Notes under the pieces: model-generated | Seen by the model: the letters and a program-made list of their open reading frames with translations, nothing else | The model's database searches: none | Told to the model about the DNA's origin: nothing | Origin: CAVXDY01 sp963721335 | GTDB lineage: Bacteria > Actinomycetota > Thermoleophilia > Miltoncostaeales > Miltoncostaeaceae | NCBI GenBank assembly: GCA_963721335.1 | Contig: CAVRIV010000001.1 | Span: 434,001 to 498,000 of the forward strand | Direction of reading: 5' to 3' | Length of the DNA stretch: 64,000 bases | Shown: positions 36,976 through 45,908 of the stretch, in pieces | Numbering within the stretch: the first letter of the stretch is position 1 | Layout of the letters: every line of letters starts with the position of its first letter | Made by a program: the position numbers and the translations under genes

Positions 36976-37857
36976 GTGCACCTGATCCTGGCGACGCGCC
37001 GCTCGCCCCTTGCGCTGGCCCAGACCGAGCTCGTGGCCGCCTCGCTGCGCGCCGCCGGGCACGAGACCGAGCTCCTCCCCCTCACGACCACCGGCGACCG
37101 CTGGAGCGCCGAGGGCACCGGCGAGGCACCCGACAAGGGCCTGTTCGTGAAGGAGCTCGAGGAGGCGTTGCTCGCGGGCAGGGCCCACCTGGCCGTCCAC
37201 TCGGCCAAGGACCTGCCGGCCGACCTCCCGGGCGGCCTGGACGTGCTCGCGGTGCCGGCCCGCGAGGACCCGCGCGACGTGCTGGTGGGGCCGCCCGGCG
37301 GGCTCGCTGCGCTGCCGGAGGGCGCCCGCGTGGCCACCGGGAGCCCACGGCGGGCGGCTCAGATCCTGGCGGCCCGGCCCGGACTCGTCATCGTGCCGAT
37401 CCGGGGCAACGTGGGGACCCGCCTGGAGAAGCTCGCGCGCGGCGACGCCGAGGCGCTGGTCCTGGCCGCCGCGGGCCTGCGCCGCCTGAACCTGCGGCCC
37501 GAGGGCGCAGAGCCCCTGGCCATCGACCTCTCCACCCCCGCCCCGGGCCAGGGGCTGCTGGCGGTGGAGGGACGGACCGGCGACCCCGCTCTCGCCGAGG
37601 CCGTCGGGGTGCTCGACCACCCCGAGGCCCACGCCTGCCTGCTCGCCGAGCGCGCGTTCCTGCTCGCGGTGGGCGGAGGGTGCCTGGCGCCCGTCGGCGC
37701 CCTGTGCGAGCCCGACCAGGGGGCCCTGAGAATGACGGCCTTCGCGGGGTCCGCCGACGGCTCCCGGGGCGAGCGGGCGGTGCGATCCGGCCCCGCCGAC
37801 GACCCCGAGGGCCTGGGACGCGAGGTCGCCGCCGCGCTGTCCCCGGTGCGCCGGTGA
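36976..37857 (+). CDS. hemC: hydroxymethylbilane synthase (porphobilinogen deaminase)
   Basis: A 293-residue enzyme condensing four porphobilinogens. Signatures: ATRRSPLALAQTE, HSAKDLPADLP (catalytic Asp), ATGSPRRAAQ, IRGNVGTRL, and VGGGCLAPVGAL, in which the Cys carries the dipyrromethane cofactor. GTG 36976 is the only good start; no strong Shine-Dalgarno is seen in the 22-bp gap after hemA. The stop overlaps the next gene by 4 bp. Confidence 0.94.
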   Translation: MHLILATRRSPLALAQTELVAASLRAAGHETELLPLTTTGDRWSAEGTGEAPDKGLFVKELEEALLAGRAHLAVHSAKDLPADLPGGLDVLAVPAREDPRDVLVGPPGGLAALPEGARVATGSPRRAAQILAARPGLVIVPIRGNVGTRLEKLARGDAEALVLAAAGLRRLNLRPEGAEPLAIDLSTPAPGQGLLAVEGRTGDPALAEAVGVLDHPEAHACLLAERAFLLAVGGGCLAPVGALCEPDQGALRMTAFAGSADGSRGERAVRSGPADDPEGLGREVAAALSPVRR

Positions 37858-39381
37858 GCGGCATCGTGCACCTGGTGGGCGCCGGCCCCGGCGACCCCGG
37901 TCTGATCACGGTCGCGGGCCGCGACGCCCTGGAGCGGGCCGACGTGGTGGTGCACGATCGTCTCGGAACCGAGGAGCTGCTCGGGCTCTGCCGGCCGGAT
38001 GCCCTGCTGCTCGACGCCGGCAAGGCGCCGGGGCGGGCCGCGATGAGCCAGGAGGAGATCAACGCCGCCCTGGTGGAGCACGGCGCCGCGGGGCGGCGGG
38101 TGGTGCGTCTGAAGGGCGGCGATCCGTTCGTGTTCGGCCGGGGGGGCGAGGAGGCGCAGGCCCTCGCCGCCGCGGGGATCCGGTTCGTGGTGGTCCCGGG
38201 CATCACGAGCGCGATCGCGGCCCCGGCCTACGCCGGCGTTCCCGTGACGCATCGGGGCGTGGCGACCTCGTTCACCGTCGTGACCGGCCACGAGGACCCG
38301 GCGAAGCCGTCGGAGCAGACCGACTGGGCGGCGCTCGCCCGCGCGCCCGGGACCATCGTGGTGCTCATGGGCATGGGGCGCCTGGAGGCGATCGCCGAGG
38401 CGCTGATGGCCGGTGGCCGCCCCGCCGGCGAGCCGGCCGCGGCCGTTCAGTGGGGCACCACCGCCCGTCAGCGGAGCGTCGTGGCCACCCTCGGCACGAT
38501 CGCCGAGCGGGCAGGCGATCAGGGGGTGGGCTCGCCGGCCGTGGTCGTCATCGGGCCGGTGGCCGCGCTGGCCGACGAGATCGCGTGGCGCGAGCGGCGG
38601 CCCCTGTCGGGGCGGCGCGTGGTGGTCACGCGGGCCCGCGCCCAGGCCAGCGAGCTCTCGGACCGCCTGCGCGAGCTGGGGGCGACGGTCGTGGAGCTGC
38701 CCACCATCCGCATCGTCCGCCTTCCCGACGGGCCCGGGACCGGCGACGTCTGCGCCCGTCTGGGCGCCTACGGGCTGGTGGTCCTGACGAGCGTGAACGG
38801 GGTCGACGCGCTGTTCGAGAGGATGGCCGACCGCGGCCTCGACGCCCGGGCGCTGGCATCCGACGCCACGGTCGTGGCGATCGGTCCGGCGACCGCCGAG
38901 CGCCTCGCCGCCCGCGGTGTCCGGGCCGGCGTCGTGCCCGAGCGCTTCGTGGCCGAGGGGGTGCTGGAGGCGCTCGCCGACCGGCCCATGGCCGGGGTGC
39001 GCGCCCTGGTCGCGCGGGCTCGCGGCTCGCGGCCCGCCCTCGTGGAGGGCCTGCGCGACCGCGGCGCCCGGGTTGAACGAGCTGGAGCTCTACGAGTCGG
39101 TGGCCGAGGACGCCGATCCGGGCGACGTCGAGCGCGCCCTCGACGCCGACTACCTGACCTTCACCGCGTCCTCCACGGTGCGCGCCTTCCTCGGGCTGCT
39201 CAGCGCCGGGGATCGCGAGCGGCTGCGGTCCGGCGCGGGTCCCCGCGTGGTCTCCATCGGACCCGTCACGAGCGCCACCGCCCTCGAGGAGGGGATCGGG
39301 GTGCACGCGGAGGCCGCCGAGCACACCATCCCGGGCCTGGTGTCGGCGCTCCTGGCCGATGCGGGCGCGCCCGTGGGGTGA
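37854..39381 (+). CDS. uroporphyrinogen-III methyltransferase/synthase fusion (CobA-HemD), frameshifted
   Basis: Residues 1-245 form the SAM-dependent uroporphyrinogen III C-methyltransferase (VGAGPGDPGLIT, VRLKGGDPFVFGRGGEE, PGITSAIAAPAYAGVPVTHR, VLMGMGRL). Residues from about 250 form uroporphyrinogen III synthase (VVVTRARAQASELSDRL, LTSVNGVDALF). The frame breaks at 39073-39074; deleting one T from GGGTTGAACG gives ARVNELELYE and completes HemD, including the FTASSTVRAF and IGPVTSATA motifs. Such fusions are common in Actinobacteria. Overlaps at both ends. Confidence 0.9.
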
Positions 39382-40184
39382 TCGTCGTGCGCCCGATGGT
39401 CGCGCTCCTGACCGACTACGGGCCGGGCAGCGAGCACGTGGGCGCCCTGCACGCCGTGATCGCGGCGCGGTGCCCGGAGGCCGACCGGGTCGACCTGGCC
39501 CACGACATCCTGCCCGGGGACGTCCGGATGGGTGCTCTGGTGCTGGCCCGGATGGCGCCGCTCCTGCCCGCCGCGATCCACGTGGCGGTGGTCGATCCGG
39601 GCGTGGGGACCTCGCGCCCCATGGTCGCGGTGGCCCTCGGCGAGGGCGGGTTCCTGGTGGGGCCGGACAACGGCCTGCTGGGCCCGGCCGCGCTCGCGCT
39701 CGCCGCCCGGGCCGCCGTGGCGCTCGAGCCCCCGCCCGGGACCCCGGCGACGTTCCACGGGCGAGACGTCCTGGCGCCGGCGGCCGCCCGCCTCGCCGCG
39801 GGCACCCGCCTGTCGGAGCTCGGCCCGCCGGTCGATCCCGCCGCCCTGCGCACCCTGGAGCTCCCCGCGTCCCACGCGGCGCCGGGCCGGCTCACGGCCG
39901 CGGCCGTGGGCTCGGATCGCTTCGGCAACGTCCAGCTGATGGCGGGCGCCGCGGACCTCGGCGCCGCCGCTCTGGCGATCGGAGACCGCGTCGAGGTGGA
40001 CGCCGGCCGCGGATGTCACTTCGCCACGGTGGCCCGCACCTTCGCCGACGTCCCGCCCGGTGCGCTCCTGGTGTACCTCGACAGCCACGGGATGGTGGCC
40101 GTGGCGGCGAGCGGCGGGGACGCGGCGGCCCGGATCGGCGTCGCGCCCGGCGCCCAGGTCGTCGTCAGCCGCTCACCAGAGTGA
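39378..40184 (+). CDS. SAM hydrolase (SAM hydroxide adenosyltransferase, DUF62 family)
   Basis: A 268-residue protein of the fluorinase-like family that in most bacteria and archaea hydrolyses S-adenosylmethionine to adenosine and methionine. Visible signatures are LLTDYGPGSEHVG, VDPGVGTSRP, GPDNGLLGPA, the FHGRD segment with the family His, and DRFGNVQ. The start GTG overlaps the cobA/hemD stop, placing it as the last gene of the haem operon, next to the SAM-consuming methyltransferase. It overlaps the convergent ogt gene by 12 bp. A role in limiting or recycling SAM is inference. Confidence 0.82.
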   Translation: MIVVRPMVALLTDYGPGSEHVGALHAVIAARCPEADRVDLAHDILPGDVRMGALVLARMAPLLPAAIHVAVVDPGVGTSRPMVAVALGEGGFLVGPDNGLLGPAALALAARAAVALEPPPGTPATFHGRDVLAPAAARLAAGTRLSELGPPVDPAALRTLELPASHAAPGRLTAAAVGSDRFGNVQLMAGAADLGAAALAIGDRVEVDAGRGCHFATVARTFADVPPGALLVYLDSHGMVAVAASGGDAAARIGVAPGAQVVVSRSPE

Positions 40185-40658
40185 GTTCTGGAGGCGCCCG
40201 GCCTCCAGGTCGAGCAGCGCCCGCTTGCGCTCGAGCCCCCCGGCGTAGCCGACCAGGGCTCCGTCCGACCCCACCACGCGGTGGCACGGGACGATGATGG
40301 GGATGGGGTTGCGGGCCATTGCGCCCCCGATCTCACGGGCGCCGCCGGGGCGGCCGATGGCCCGGGCGATCTCTCCGTAGGAGGCGGTCTCGCCGTAGGG
40401 GATGGCGCTCGTCTCCCGCCACACGCGCAGGTCGAAGTCGCCGCCCGCCGGCGCCAGCGGCAGGTCGAATGCGCGCCGCGAGCCCGCGAAGTACTCGCCC
40501 AGCTGATCCAGCGCCTCCGCCAGCGCGGACGGGTCGTGGAGGGCCGGATCGAGCTCCGGCCGCAGGTTCGGCAGGCGGAGCGCAGTGACGCCGCGCTCGT
40601 CGCCCTCCAGCACGAGCTCTCCCAGCGGGCTGTCGATGGTCGCCCAGGCTCCGGTCAC
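40173..40658 (-). CDS. ogt: methylated-DNA--protein-cysteine methyltransferase
   Basis: A 161-residue suicide repair enzyme for O6-alkylguanine. The active-site PCHRVV is complete, preceded by the DNA-binding helix-turn-helix region YGEIARAIGRPGGAREIGGAMARNP, and followed by YAGGLERKRALLDLE. GTG 40658 has AGGGAGG upstream and overlaps the ATP-grasp stop (GTGA). Last gene of a minus-strand operon. Confidence 0.93.
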   Translation of the reverse strand: MTGAWATIDSPLGELVLEGDERGVTALRLPNLRPELDPALHDPSALAEALDQLGEYFAGSRRAFDLPLAPAGGDFDLRVWRETSAIPYGETASYGEIARAIGRPGGAREIGGAMARNPIPIIVPCHRVVGSDGALVGYAGGLERKRALLDLEAGRLQNSLW

Positions 40659-41572
40659 GGGTCCTCCCTTGGATGAGGGTACTCATCAGGAGAACGACCG
40701 GGAACGCCGGAACGTGAGACGCGCCGCGCGATCGCGCGCGCCAGCGCCTCCGCCACGCCGGGCGCGTGGGCCAGGAACAGGGACGGCTCCACCAGCTCCA
40801 GCTCCAGCAGGAGCGGCTCGCCGTCGTCCGTGAAGACCACGTCCACCCGGGCGTAGAGCAGCGGCGCCTCCTGGCCGGGGATCGCGGCGAGCGCCTTCCG
40901 GGCCACCCGCCGCTCGGCCTCTCCGGCCACGGCCGGGCGGATGTCCTCCTCCACGAACAGCCCGCCCACCGTGACGAGGCCGGGCATCAGCATCGGCCCC
41001 TTGCGCACCGTGTGGACCATCGCTCCGTCCAGGTACACCAGCGCGGTCTCGCCCCGGCTCTCCACGGCGCTCAGATACGGCTGGACCATCGCCGTGCGCC
41101 CGTCGGCGTGCAGCCGCGCGACGTGGGCCTGCGCCTCGGCCCGTCGCGCCTCGGGGTAGCGGTCGGTGTCGATCGAGCCGGCGGAGACGGTGGGCTTCAC
41201 CACGACCTCGCCCTCGGGCCAGGCGACCGGCTCCCCCGGCGCCGCGATGGCGGTGGGCACCACCGGCACCCCGGCGCGCTCCAGGTCGAGCAGGTACCGC
41301 TTGTCGGAGTTCCAGCGCAGGACCTGCGGCGGGTTGGCGAGCGGCACGAGCGCGGCCACCCGCTCCGCCCAGTCCAGCAGCTCGTCGCGCCGCCGCGTGT
41401 AGTCCCACACCGAGCGCACGACCACCAGCGCGAACCCGGCCCAGTCGACCCCCGCGTCGTCCCAGTCGACCACCCGATGGGACACGGCCGCCTCGTCCAG
41501 CGCGGAGACCAGCGGCGGCAGGTCGTCGTCGAGGTCCCGGGCGACGGCCGCCGTGACGATCGCGACGGTCAG
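40655..41572 (-). CDS. ATP-grasp enzyme, RimK/glutathione-synthetase-like (probable CTG start)
   Basis: ATP-grasp ligase with an N-terminal pre-ATP-grasp domain (VAIVTAAVARDLDDDLPPL, then VVRSVWDYTRRRDEL), a central ATP-grasp domain (VVKPTVSAGSIDT, MVQPYLSAVESRGETALVY) and the Mg-binding end RVDVVFTDDGEPLLLELELVEPSLFL. It should join a carboxylate to an amine or thiol; the substrate is unknown. The conserved N-terminus extends upstream of the first GTG (41485) to a CTG at 41572 that overlaps the preceding TGA (CTGA). About 305 residues with that start. Confidence 0.8.
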   Translation of the reverse strand: MTVAIVTAAVARDLDDDLPPLVSALDEAAVSHRVVDWDDAGVDWAGFALVVVRSVWDYTRRRDELLDWAERVAALVPLANPPQVLRWNSDKRYLLDLERAGVPVVPTAIAAPGEPVAWPEGEVVVKPTVSAGSIDTDRYPEARRAEAQAHVARLHADGRTAMVQPYLSAVESRGETALVYLDGAMVHTVRKGPMLMPGLVTVGGLFVEEDIRPAVAGEAERRVARKALAAIPGQEAPLLYARVDVVFTDDGEPLLLELELVEPSLFLAHAPGVAEALARAIARRVSRSGVPGRSPDEYPHPREDP

Positions 41573-41670
41573 CCGCCCGCCCCCGGCCCGTCGATCGGCA
41601 GCCGCACCTCGAAACGGGTGTCGCCGGGGTCGTCGTCGATGCTCAGGATCACGGGCTTCTGCTCGCTCAT
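41569..41670 (-). pseudogene. 33-codon remnant: response-regulator start joined to histidine-kinase end
   Basis: The ORF begins MSEQKPVILSIDDDPG, the first strand and acidic pocket of a receiver domain. It then passes directly into DTRFEVRLPIDGPG, which resembles the last strand and end of a histidine-kinase ATPase domain. It overlaps the MFS stop (ATGA) and the ATP-grasp start. The simplest reading is that a receiver-containing gene and a following kinase gene once lay here and were collapsed by an internal deletion, either in the genome or in assembly. As it stands the peptide cannot be a functional two-component protein. Confidence 0.55.
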
Positions 41671-43179
41671 GGGGCGCTCCCCGCGGGCGCGGCCTCGCGC
41701 AGGTCGGGCGGCGGACCGGTGATGGCGCAGGAGGTGACGGGCTCGACGTGGCAGACGCCGGCGTCCTCGGTGCGGATGGTGGCGAAGGCCAGCAGCCCTC
41801 CGGCGGCGCAGAGGACGGCGCTGATCAGGACCCCATTCTGGAAGCCGTCGTTGAACGCCGAGGGGTCGAGGTAGTCGGAGCCCCCGATCCCCGCCGCCAG
41901 GGGGACCACGGCCACGGCCAGCAGGCTCGCCACACGGGCCACGTCGGTGTTGATGGCCGAGGCCACGCCGGCATTCTCCTCGCTGGCCGCCCCGAGCACG
42001 GTGGCCGTGAGGGGGGCCACCACCAGCGCCAGGCCGAGCGAGAACACGAGGATCGCCGGCAGGATGTCGGACACATAGCTCGCGTCCGGGCCCACCCGCA
42101 CCATCAGTGCGAGGCCCACCGCGGCCACGAGCGGGCCCACCGTCATGGGGGTCCGCGGGCCGATCCGCTGCGACAGCCGCCCCGCGCGCGACGACAGCAG
42201 CAGCAGCACGATCGTCAACGGGATCAGCGCCGTCCCCGCCTCCAGCGGGGTGTAGCCCGTCACCACCTGGAGCTGGATCGGGAGAAGGAAGAGCGCTCCC
42301 GCCAGGGCCCCGTAGACCACGAGCGTCACGAGGTTCGCCGCCGTGAACAGGCGCGACGAGAAGATGCCGAGCGGGATCATGGGATGGGAACTGCGGATCT
42401 CCACCAGGACGAAGGCGGCCAGCGCGGCCAGGCCGGCCACGCCGAGGACCACCGTGGCGGGCTCGGTCCAGCCGCCGGAGGGGCCCTCGGTGAGCGCGTA
42501 GGTGACGCCGCCGAGCCCCAGCGCGGCGAGGGCCGCCCCGGCCAGGTCCAGCCGCTGGGCCGCGCTCGGGTTGCGCGACTCGGGCACGTGACGGGCGGTC
42601 ACCCACACCACCACCACGGCCAGCGGCAGGTTGATGAGGAAGATCAGCCGCCACGAGACCGATTGCACGAGGTATCCGCCCAGGAACGGCCCGATCGCGG
42701 CGGCCACGCCGCCGAGCCCGGACCAGGCCCCGATCGCCGCGCCGCGATCCTCCTGCTCGGAAGCTCGCCTCGATCAGGGCGAGGCTCCCGGGCGTCAGGA
42801 GGGCCGCGCCCACGCCCTGGAGCGCCCGGGCGGCGATCAGGACCTCGATGGTGGGGGCGAGGGCGCACAGCCCCGAGGCGATCGAGAACCAGACGACCCC
42901 CCACAGGAAGACCTTCCGCCGCCCGAAGCGGTCTCCCAGCGATCCGCCCAGCAGCAGCAGTCCCGCGAGGGTCAGCGCGTAGGCGTTGACGGTCCACTGG
43001 AGCCCCCCCAGCCCGGCGTCCAGGTCCTCCGCGATGGCGGGCAGGGCCACGTTGACCACCGTCGCGTCGAGGAAGGCCATCCCCGATCCCAGCACCGTCG
43101 CCACGAGCACCCAGCGGCCCGCCGCCGACGCGTAGCGCACCTCTCCCGGCGCGGGGGCGGACGATGCGGCGGTGCTCAC
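41667..43179 (-). CDS. MFS transporter, DHA2 (EmrB/QacA) family, frameshifted
   Basis: Drug-efflux-type MFS with 14 TM helices. TM1 signature is GSGMAFLDATVVNVALPAI, motif A is GGSLGDRFGRRKVFL, and motif C-like RALQGVGAALLTPGSLALI. The frame breaks at 42758-42760; removal of one base gives ASFEQEDRGAAIGAWSGLGG and continuous reading through AAIGPFLGGYLVQ to the stop at 41667, about 503 residues. Start GTG 43179. The C-terminal tail contains two cysteines (GVCHVEPVTSCAI), unusual for the family. First gene of the operon with the remnant, ATP-grasp and ogt genes. Confidence 0.85.
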
Positions 43180-43228
43180 CCGTGGGGTTCTACGCGATCC
43201 CGCGCGGCGCGCGCCGTGCCCGGGCGGC

Positions 43229-43234
43229 TAACGT
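43229..43234 (+). promoter_or_regulatory. -10 element upstream of DUF2630 gene
   Basis: TAACGT fits TAnnnT. Predicted start near 43241, leaving a leader with GAGGAGG before ATG 43280. Confidence 0.3.
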
Positions 43235-43279
43235 CAACGGGACCGCGCCGCCGGGCGCGACCGGCGAGGAGGATGAGCG

Positions 43280-43522
43280 ATGGACGACGAGGCCGTCATG
43301 GGACGCATCGAGGAGCTGGTGGCCGAGGAGCACCGGCTGCTCGAGAAGGGCGACGGGGGCGAGATGACCGACGTCAACCACGCCCGCCTCAAGGAGGTGC
43401 AGGTGGGCCTCGACCGCTTCTGGGACCTGCTGCGCCAGCGCCGGGCCCTGCGGGAGTTCGGCCGCGACCCGGACGAGGCCAGCTCGCGCGACGAGGGGAC
43501 CGTCGAGGGCTACCTGAACTGA
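43280..43522 (+). CDS. DUF2630 protein
   Basis: An 80-residue soluble helical protein that matches the actinobacterial DUF2630 pattern end to end: an N-terminal helix (IEELVAEEHRLLEKG), a central HARLKEVQVGLDRFWDLLRQRRA and the closing DPDEASSRD...TVEGYLN. Function unknown. Good ribosome binding site (AGGAGG). Followed 17 bp later by the DsbA-like gene. Confidence 0.85.
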   Translation: MDDEAVMGRIEELVAEEHRLLEKGDGGEMTDVNHARLKEVQVGLDRFWDLLRQRRALREFGRDPDEASSRDEGTVEGYLN

Positions 43523-43539
43523 CGACCCCGGTCGAGTCG

Positions 43540-44388
43540 ATGGCCGCGGTCCGCATCGTCGAGTACACCGACCCGGCCTGCCCCTGGGCGTACAGCGCCG
43601 AGCCGAGCCGGCGCCGCCTCGACTGGCTCTACGGGGACGACCTCGAGTGGGAGGTGCGCCTGGTGGGCATCAGCGAGTCGCCCGCCCACTACGAGAAGCT
43701 CGGCATCACGCCGGCGAGCCTCGCGGAGGCCTTCCGCCGCATCGCCCACGAGCACGGCATGCCGATCGACACCCGCGAGAAGGAGCGCATGGCCGCCAGC
43801 GTGCCGGCCTGCCGCGCCGTGGTCGCGGCGCGCCTGAACGCCCCCGAGCGGGCCCGGACGCTGCTGCGCCGCCTGAGGGTGCGCAACTTCTCCGGCGAGC
43901 TCCTGGACGAGCCCGAGACCATCGACGCCGCCGCGGTCGATGCCGGCATCGACCCCGGCGACCTCAGGCGATGGAGCGAGCAGGAGGCCACGGCCGCCGC
44001 CCTCGCCGACGACATGGCGGCGGCCCGGCGTCCCATGCCGGCCGCCCGGGTCCTCGACGAGAAGCTGGCCAACTGGTCGGGAGGCCGGCGCTACACCTGC
44101 CCCTCCTACGAGATCGTGCGCCTCGCCGACGACGTGCGGATCTCGGTTCCCGGCTTCCAGCCGTTCGCGGTCTACGACGTCATCACCGCGAACCTCGTCC
44201 CGGGCCTGGAGCGCCGCGACCCGGCAGGCTCGGCCGAGGAGGTGCTGCGCTGGGCCGGGACCCCGCTGGCCAGTGTGGAGGTCGCCGTGGTGCGCGATCA
44301 GTCGCTGGAGGACGCGCGCGAGGAGCTGGGCCGCGTGGCGCGCGAGCGGCACGTGGGCGCCGACGGCTTCTGGACCCTCCCGGACTAA
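43540..44388 (+). CDS. DsbA-family protein (FrnE-like), single-cysteine CPWA site
   Basis: A 282-residue thioredoxin-fold protein of the DsbA/FrnE type with no signal peptide. The active-site region is DPACPWAYSAEPSRR, so only the first Cys of the CxxC pair is kept (Cys-Pro-Trp-Ala). It therefore cannot form the usual intramolecular disulfide; isomerase or glutathione/mycothiol-linked chemistry is more likely. The helical insertion and the later GGRRYTCPSYE region fit the family. ATG 43540 chosen as it leads directly into the first strand VRIVEYTDP. Confidence 0.75.
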   Translation: MAAVRIVEYTDPACPWAYSAEPSRRRLDWLYGDDLEWEVRLVGISESPAHYEKLGITPASLAEAFRRIAHEHGMPIDTREKERMAASVPACRAVVAARLNAPERARTLLRRLRVRNFSGELLDEPETIDAAAVDAGIDPGDLRRWSEQEATAAALADDMAAARRPMPAARVLDEKLANWSGGRRYTCPSYEIVRLADDVRISVPGFQPFAVYDVITANLVPGLERRDPAGSAEEVLRWAGTPLASVEVAVVRDQSLEDAREELGRVARERHVGADGFWTLPD

Positions 44389-44757
44389 GCGGAGGTACTG
44401 GATCAGCTCGACCAGGTTGCCCACGGGATCGCGCACGAACAGGCGCTCACGGTCGAGGATGCGGTTGGCGGCCTCCGTCACCTCGGCGCCCGCCCCCTTC
44501 AGGCGCTTCCGAACGATCGCCAGGTCGTCCACCTCCAGGCAGAAGTGGTGCTGGCGGGCCGGATCGGGGGCGAGCTCGCTCGGGATGAAGTGCAGCTCCA
44601 CCGCCTCGTCGTCCGTGGCGAACCAGATCCAGCCCAGATCGGCCACCTCCGGCGGCACCGGGGTGGCCGGGAGGCCGAGCACGACCCCGTAGAAGTCGCG
44701 GATCGCCGTCTCCTGCCCCGGGGGGAAGGTGACGGCGGCGTGCTGGAGGCGGGCCAC
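44385..44757 (-). CDS. glyoxalase/VOC-domain protein, 3' end probably frameshifted
   Basis: A VOC-fold protein: LQHAAVTFPPG at strand one, FYGVVLGLPATPVP, WFATDDEAVELHFIP, HHFCLEVDDL (metal His), KGAGAEV and FVRDPVGNLVELIQYL (terminal Glu ligand). The domain is complete by about 44390, yet no in-frame stop occurs until 43510, which would run antisense through the whole DsbA-like gene. A TAG exists one frame over at 44385-44387, so a single-base error just upstream is the likely cause. Coordinates use that stop. Substrate unknown. Confidence 0.7.
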
Positions 44758-44798
44758 CCGGCCAGCCTACCGGCGGGTGGCGCGGATCCGCCTCCACA

Positions 44799-44804
44799 TA
44801 TGAT
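44799..44804 (+). promoter_or_regulatory. -10 element of the LLM oxidoreductase (leaderless)
   Basis: TATGAT (five of six consensus bases) ends 6 nt before GTG 44811; no ribosome binding site intervenes. Confidence 0.5.
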
Positions 44805-44810
44805 CGGGAC

Positions 44811-45866
44811 GTGGAGATCGGCGTCTACTCGTTCGCGGACACCGCCCCCGACCCGCGCACCGGGCACCTCGTGAGCTCCGAGCAGCGGCTGCGCGACCTG
44901 ATCGACGAGATCGAGCTCGCCGACCAGGTGGGTCTCGACGTCTACGGCGTCGGCGAGCACCACCGGCCCGACTTCGCCGTCTCGTCTCCGGCCGTGGTCC
45001 TGGCCGCGGCGGCCGAGCGCACGGTGCGGATCCGGCTCACCAGCGCGGTGACCGTGCTCAGCTCCGACGACCCGGTGCGCGTCTTCCAGGACTTCGCCAC
45101 CCTCGACCTGCTCTCGGGCGGCCGGGCCGAGATCATGGCCGGCCGCGGCTCGTTCATCGAGTCGTTCCCCCTCTTCGGCTACGACCTCGACGACTACGAC
45201 GAGCTCTTCGCCGAGAAGCTCGACCTGCTGCTACGCCTGCGCGACGCCGAGCGCGTGACCTGGTCGGGGCACCACCGGCCCTCGCTCGACGACCGGGGCG
45301 TCTATCCGCGGCCGCTCCAGGAGCCCCTGCCGATCTGGCTCGCGGTGGGCGGCACCCCCAACTCGGTGGTCCGGGCGGCCGTCCTCGGCCTGCCCCTGGC
45401 GCTCGCCATCATCGGCGGCATGCCGGAGCGCTTCGTCCCGCTCATCCGCCTCTACCGCGACGCCGCGCGCGAGGCGGGCTACGAGCCCGAGGAGCTGCCC
45501 GTGGGCATCAACGGGCACGTCTACCTGGCCGACACCTCCAAGCGCGCGGCCGACGAGCTCTACCCGTCCTACGCGGCCGCCATGAACCGGATCGGCCGGG
45601 AGCGGGGCTGGTCGCCGATGACCCGCGAGCAGTACGACGGGATGCGCGAGCCGCGCGGGTCGCTGGCGGTCGGGAGCCCCTCCGAGGTGATCGAGAAGAT
45701 CCTCTACCAGCACGAGCTGTTCGGGAACCGGCGCTTCCTGGCGCAGGTCGGGGTGGGCACGCTGCCCCACGACCAGGTGATGCACGCCATCGAGCTGCTC
45801 GGCACGGTGGTGGCGCCGGCGGTGCGCGCGCACGTCAACGCCCCGGGGGTGACCCCGAGGCGTTGA
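44811..45866 (+). CDS. LLM-class flavin-dependent oxidoreductase (luciferase-like)
   Basis: A 351-residue TIM-barrel monooxygenase-like protein. It has the family signatures DVYGVGEHHRPDF, RLTSAVTVLSSDDPVRVFQDFATLDLLSGGRAE, GRGSFIESFPLFGYD and PIWLAVGGTPNS. The subgroup with a conserved EHH and GRGSF uses FMN or F420; the cofactor cannot be decided here. Probably leaderless. Substrate unknown. Confidence 0.87.
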   Translation: MEIGVYSFADTAPDPRTGHLVSSEQRLRDLIDEIELADQVGLDVYGVGEHHRPDFAVSSPAVVLAAAAERTVRIRLTSAVTVLSSDDPVRVFQDFATLDLLSGGRAEIMAGRGSFIESFPLFGYDLDDYDELFAEKLDLLLRLRDAERVTWSGHHRPSLDDRGVYPRPLQEPLPIWLAVGGTPNSVVRAAVLGLPLALAIIGGMPERFVPLIRLYRDAAREAGYEPEELPVGINGHVYLADTSKRAADELYPSYAAAMNRIGRERGWSPMTREQYDGMREPRGSLAVGSPSEVIEKILYQHELFGNRRFLAQVGVGTLPHDQVMHAIELLGTVVAPAVRAHVNAPGVTPRR

Positions 45867-45908
45867 GATGGAGCGTCCTGCCGGTGCTGCGCGAGGGGGC
45901 CTGAGGCC

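Noticed and set aside
43510..44384. Extension of the VOC protein through the DsbA-like gene
   Set aside because: The sequence beyond the VOC domain is antisense to a conserved gene; a frameshift near 44390 explains the missing stop better.
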